Source: Bemisia tabaci (Eukaryota > Arthropoda > Insecta > Hemiptera > Aleyrodidae). Taken from it: 64,000 nt of DNA. Positions 60,201 to 64,000 of this stretch are shown here, one piece after another. Each line of letters starts with the position of its first letter. The first letter of the stretch is position 1. The position numbers and the translations under genes were made by a program. The notes beneath the pieces are model-generated. The model saw only the letters and a program-made list of their open reading frames with translations. It did no database searches and had not been told where the DNA came from. Location of the stretch: assembly GCF_918797505.1 (NCBI RefSeq), contig NC_092797.1, forward strand, positions 35,043,372 through 35,107,371, read 5' to 3'.

Positions 60201-63200
60201 AGTTTTTTTCCATATGATGTGTATAAGTACCGAGGTCCATATGATGGAATGTTAACAACTCTGCTCCTAATCTGACCACTCATCTCACTTCCATCCATCG
60301 TAATTTTGATTTGTTTTTTCCATTTTCATTTGCGAAGGAAGAAGAAGGGGATGAAGGAGATTTGGATGATAAAGAAGAGGAAGATCATGCTTCCGAAGAG
60401 CCAAGTCCGGATCACTCAGCCAAGTATGATGAAGAAACTCAACAATTGATTGAAAGTAAGAGTCCAAAAATTACTGTATGAAATCAGCGAACCTTTTATT
60501 TTTGTTTTTTTCGTTCTCTCTTGTTGTTTCCTTTTTTTTCCTTTTTGTTGTTGTTGACCCAGAAGAAAAGATTTTTCTCAGCTGCCCTACCAAATAGTTG
60601 CCAGAAACTCTAGATTGTATACTTGGGACCAGAGCAGAAGTGACAAATGGCAATAGGCCATGCAGATAGCCAATAGCTGCTGGATGTCACAGGAGACGGA
60701 GTGCTTATCACGTGGATTTAAAGCATGCTTCATTGTTGTGATCCAGACTTACAAATGGCCAGTGTTATCTCCCTGCACAAATGAAGACCTTAAATCAATA
60801 ACGGGCTAAGTGCCAAAAAAATGAAAATCGAGTTAGACCTCGAATAGTGTTCTCTGTACCAAGGACAGCAACCCGTGAAGCGGGCTGAGTGCCACGACCA
60901 TGACAGTAGTGTGCAGTGTGCCCCGATAGGTAGCGGTACGTGGTATGTGCCGGGCAATCTGTGAGAAATAAATGTTGAATAACTGAAACTTGACTTTTTG
61001 GCACTCAGCCCGTTATTGATTTAAGGTCTTCAAATGTTGCCCTCTCATTCATTCTATCTCCCAGAAAAAATGGCTTGTTCACACTAATTAATGGAGCCCT
61101 GGACTAAGCAGTTCATTATTTTCCCCTTTAATCCACGGATGTAGGCTGATCACTCAATTTTACAATTTTATTGTAATTTGTCACTTAACCAATGTATGTT
61201 TTTCTTTGAAAGGTGCGAACAGAGCAAGATCAGAGTATGACGAAGCTGAAAGAGCTGTCAGGGACATCGAAAGAGAAAAGAAGCAGATAGAGGACTCTAT
61301 AAACAAAGATTACGGATCTAATGAAGAATTCGCACCTCTCGAAGGAGAGTGCTTTGAATACACTGACAGAGAGTACACATACAAATTCTGTCCATTTGAT
61401 CAGGTTTGTCAAACCTTATATTTCTTCTTTGCCAAAAGTATTTTTTTTTAGACTTTTCAAACTCGGTAATATATGCTTTGCAAGCATGTGTAGCAGCAAG
61501 CTGCTAACTATGCTCTTTTGTGAATAATTGCAAATTTTTGTCTACAATATCGAATAGTATTTGATTTTTGGGAAGGAAAATTTTACTCACGATCAGTGCA
61601 CTTCACACCAGATGATTTCAAAATGATGTTTGTTCCGCAACTCAAAGAAGGTGGATGGATTCAGATCAGCCTGTCTGGGAGTCGAATCACATCATTTTTG
61701 GAATGTCCTTTGTTCAGATGGTCCATGTTGCTTGAAGTTTTCTCAATTTTATCCTTTAGTTCTCAGTTTTTCTAACAAGATTACATAACAGACGATAATA
61801 TTGTGATAAGGTTTCATCAGCACTGCTCCTTTCTCATGAAAGGAATGAACCAAACTCTTCCACAAAGACGTACTTCAGAATTTTTTTTTTTTATATTTCA
61901 TAATGTTTAAAGTTAGCTATGACATGTTTCTCCTCTCTGTCAAAGAATCGAGGCTTTAAATGTCTCTTGGATTTTCCAGATAAGTCAAAGGCCTGTAAGT
62001 GGTGGTATGGAAACCCGACTAGGAAATTGGGCTGGTTGGATTGGACCAAACAAATATGATGCAATGAAGTATGATGGAGGTCAAACGTGTTGGAATGGTC
62101 CTCCCAGATCAGCACATGTAAGCATGTTAATTTGTTTACTTCCTTTTACTGTTTTTAAGAAGTTGAGATCAGGATTCAGATGTCAATCATAAACGTTTCA
62201 GAACTTCCTCATCGAATGTTGGGACGAATATCAAAAGTATCTAAAATCATGATTCATTTTTCTGCTACTGATGAAAATTTAAAAAATTCATGACTGCGGT
62301 CTTCTCCAGGCTCATCAACCAATTGTGTTTGTCCAAATATACAATTCATATGCTCAGAAAACTTTTATAGGTTAGGAAAATTTCCTATCAAATGAAATTT
62401 CCACTGGAAATGAATTCTGTTTTAAAGCAATTGTGACCGTTCTGTAGATTTTTTTGCTGCACAGGAAAAACAGGGTTACTATTACATATTATTGAAAACT
62501 GGGAAATGCAAGAAAAAATGACAAATGAGTCCGGGAAAAATAGTTAAACCAACTTTATTTGCTTTCTAGAGTATGTTTGACATTTCAAACAACAAAAGCT
62601 CTGTCAGTTCTGAAATCTGTCTTCAGTCTGTTTCAGTTCAGAGGTGGAAAAATGAATTTTTAACCATCTTGATATCATCAAATGTCAGGGAATTTTACTA
62701 GAATTTGTCAGAGAACTCACGGAAGTGTCAGGAAATTTCGTTTTATGAATTCTGTGGTAACCCTGGAAAATATATCCTAGTTTTGACATTCCCTATCTTG
62801 TCTGGAAAAGAGGAAGATCATAAAGATGAATGAACTCACAAATGAGCACAAATATAATTTTTCCCCCTCTTATTGTAAGATGAACTGTTTAGCAAAGCTT
62901 ATTATTACAAAAACTTAAATATTTTGTATCGATCAACTAGGTCTAACAAGATTTTTGTACATTGTAAAATAAAATGAACATTTCTTGCGAACATATAGTG
63001 GGACAGGAAAAGTATGGGTTGTAAATTCTGTAAGTAATGCTTTTCAAATCAATGTCAGCGATCATAATGAAACTTTAATTTTCTGTAAATTATAATGTCG
63101 TTTACCTCTTTAAATATGCATGTAAAATTTTTCTATGGAAAATCTGTGCAGAAAATTAAACTTTAAGAGAAATAGCCCTCTCTGGCGAGTTTTGATCCAT

Positions 63201-63427
63201 ATTTTAGTTTTTATGGTTTTGAGAAACCTCCCACTGCTTATTCGCATGTTCTAATATCAAAAAATTTCTTTCTGTTGCAGATCAATATTTTATGTGGTCT
63301 AGAATCAGCTTTAATCTCTGCTAGTGAGCCCAATCGGTGCGAATATTTATTTGATTTTATCACACCAGCTGCCTGTCATCTAGACTTGATCAAACAATAC
63401 GAACAGCATGAACACGATGAGTTGTAA
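51266..63427 (+). CDS. PRKCSH: Glucosidase II beta subunit (PRKCSH/GTB1 orthologue)
   Basis: Eleven exons join in phase to 529 aa: 51266-51362, 51878-52090, 52854-53029, 54334-54557, 54808-54886, 55486-55647, 59476-59520, 60338-60455, 61213-61403, 61980-62117, 63281-63427. Order of parts: signal peptide ([16 protein letters not shown]); Cys-rich LDL-receptor-A-like region with [20 protein letters not shown] and CCDGTDEY; Glu/Lys-rich coiled coil at about 120-230; EF-hand region, with one good loop [12 protein letters not shown] at 250-261 preceded by a degenerate one; acidic Glu/Asp stretch at about 318-370; MRH lectin domain from about 400 ([32 protein letters not shown]); C-terminal HDEL for ER retention. 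Family role: it holds the catalytic alpha subunit in the ER and helps trim glucose from N-glycans during glycoprotein quality control. Intron 7 has a GC donor. Intron 6 hosts a long-TIR element. Confidence 0.96.
55741..55965. repeat. Possible decayed palindromic element
   Basis: GAAAATATCCTTCCTG near 55778 and CGGGAGGAATATTTTCAAAT near 55933 are weakly inverted, enclosing a GC-richer interior with CATTGATTGATAACAGCTGC. Support is limited. Located in intron 6 of PRKCSH. Confidence 0.3.
56162..59130. mobile_element. About 2.97-kb element with about 450-bp terminal inverted repeats
   Basis: Left arm about 56162-56610 and right arm about 58673-59130 are near-identical inverted copies. The left starts AATATTGAATTAAATGCTGG and the right ends with its exact complement. 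The arms differ by scattered point changes; their encoded 77-residue shadow frames differ at 6 positions. Each arm ends inward at a G (left) or C (right) homopolymer next to GCATTTGGATTTTGG or its complement. The roughly 2-kb centre holds a broken minus-strand gene (57016-58228) for a nuclease-like, CXC-containing protein. The element lies wholly inside intron 6 of PRKCSH, antisense to it. Target duplications were not resolved; TTAA occurs symmetrically 10 bases inside each end. Confidence 0.75.
57016..58228 (-). pseudogene. Broken FEN1/XPG-like (PIN-type) nuclease plus CXC-domain protein of the element
   Basis: Read on the minus strand, protein similarity continues through at least three frame changes (near 57790, 57625 and 57380), so it cannot be translated as it stands. 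Segments in order: [13 protein letters not shown] (first metal-binding Asp region), [16 protein letters not shown], then in another frame [11 protein letters not shown], then [16 protein letters not shown] with RRGKHKLFK, then [12 protein letters not shown]. It ends with the cysteine series [20 protein letters not shown], continuing to LLCKNCEG, and an acidic tail before the stop. The acidic motifs match the order of FEN1/XPG nuclease sites, and the Cys spacing fits a tesmin/TSO1-like CXC DNA-binding domain. The N-terminus may be incomplete. It looks like a decayed element-borne gene, not a host gene. Confidence 0.65.
59690..59835. repeat. Family A palindromic element (partial copy)
   Basis: CATCGCAAACCGAGATAAGT and GGTCTGGTAGCTCACCATTG near 59794-59830 match the family A terminal module, and the core GAATAGTTTTCCATTTAAAA precedes it. 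A clear left end was not found. Located in intron 7 of PRKCSH. Confidence 0.5.
60781..61033. mobile_element. MITE of about 250 bp with about 40-bp inverted ends
   Basis: Left end ATGAAGACCTTAAATCAATA then ACGGGCTAAGTGCCAAAAA; right end TTTTTGGCACTCAGCCCGTT then ATTGATTTAAGGTCTTCA. The ends are nearly perfect inverted complements. Interior GCGGGCTGAGTGCCACGACC is a further internal repeat of the end motif. Located in intron 8 of PRKCSH, with no coding content. Confidence 0.75.
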
Positions 63428-64000
63428 AGATAGAAAATTCCTAAATTGTTTGGCAATATTTGCTACTTATGTTGAAAATATTTTTAAGTACAAAAGCTCA
63501 CCGATAGGTAGTGTCCGATTCCATCTCATTCGTGTTGTCGCATTGATAACATCAAAAATGTTTATGCATCCCAAAACAAGGGTAATCATTTTTATCTCAT
63601 TTGTACATCTCCATCCAATCAGTTGTTATTATCAGAAGAAGGGAATGTTTCTGGTGGGTGAATCAATGGGTTTGCGTTAAAAAAAAGAAATGGATAACAT
63701 TTGTCCAAATTTTATTGATCATAATCTAACTTGCAGCTTAAAGCATTACTAAATCATCAGTCTGCCTTAGGATACAAACCAAAACAATGGCTTAATGCAG
63801 TTTATTCTTAGTAGCTCCAACAAGATTATTTCTCATTTTTCGGATTATAGTCAATCAGCCAACATTGATTATAATAGGTAACCACAAGACAGGATGAAAA
63901 TTTAGTACTACGAGACTTGTTCCCCCTAAAACTTCACTCAGAACACATTTAATGTATCCAAAGCTTCTAAAATCACCTTATGAACACAAAATTATCGCAT
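63428..64000 (+). other. PRKCSH 3' flank / likely 3' UTR
   Basis: AT-rich sequence after the stop. I see no canonical AATAAA hexamer and no further gene to the end of the window. Confidence 0.3.

Overview
This window is nuclear DNA from an arthropod, almost certainly an insect. The genes are split by many GT-AG introns, the background is AT-rich, introns are long and full of short inverted-repeat elements, and the five recognisable genes encode animal proteins. The dual-oxidase C-terminus is insect-like. A hemipteran such as a whitefly is my best guess from the repeat style, but that is inference. No bacterial operons, CRISPR arrays or viral genes were seen.

Layout. (1) 119-1105 (+): the last two exons of a dual oxidase (Duox). 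(2) 1.7-7.5 kb: intergenic, with a CpG-rich promoter-like patch at about 5.85-6.2 kb and weak minus-strand exon candidates at 4.45-5.36 kb. (3) 7505-21154 (+): a ten-exon secreted aspartic-protease-like gene of 486 aa. The second catalytic Asp and the flap Tyr appear to be replaced, so it is probably a pseudoprotease. (4) 21.2-25.6 kb: intergenic, dominated by tandem repeats and a MITE. (5) 25581-35279 (+): a complete eight-exon PP2A activator gene (PTPA, 383 aa). (6) 35.3-40.9 kb: intergenic, with a nested palindromic element. (7) 40881-50764 (-): a three-exon gene for a 1627-aa Ser-rich, largely disordered protein that I do not recognise, carrying a very recent in-frame 104-codon duplication. 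(8) 50765-51265: a divergent promoter region. (9) 51266-63427 (+): a complete eleven-exon glucosidase II beta subunit gene (529 aa, C-terminal HDEL), with one GC-AG intron.

The most interesting non-host element lies in intron 6 of the glucosidase II beta gene. It is about 3 kb long with near-identical terminal inverted repeats of about 450 bp. Inside, on the minus strand, is a frameshifted gene for a protein with FEN1/XPG-like nuclease (PIN-like) motifs and a C-terminal tesmin/TSO1-type CXC cysteine cluster. This looks like a relic of a long-TIR mobile element with no classical transposase.

The other repeats fall into several families, some with more than one copy here: a 260-bp element with TA target duplications, a family beginning GGACCACTAGACAAGG, a roughly 250-bp palindromic family scattered through introns of all the complete genes, fold-back elements, a probable tRNA-derived SINE with a 42-nt tail, and tandem arrays sharing a palindromic module related to GCGTGAAGTATTCACGC. 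The genes have no obvious shared pathway. All exon boundaries were read by eye from splice signals, reading-phase continuity and protein-family resemblance; no alignments or transcript data were available.
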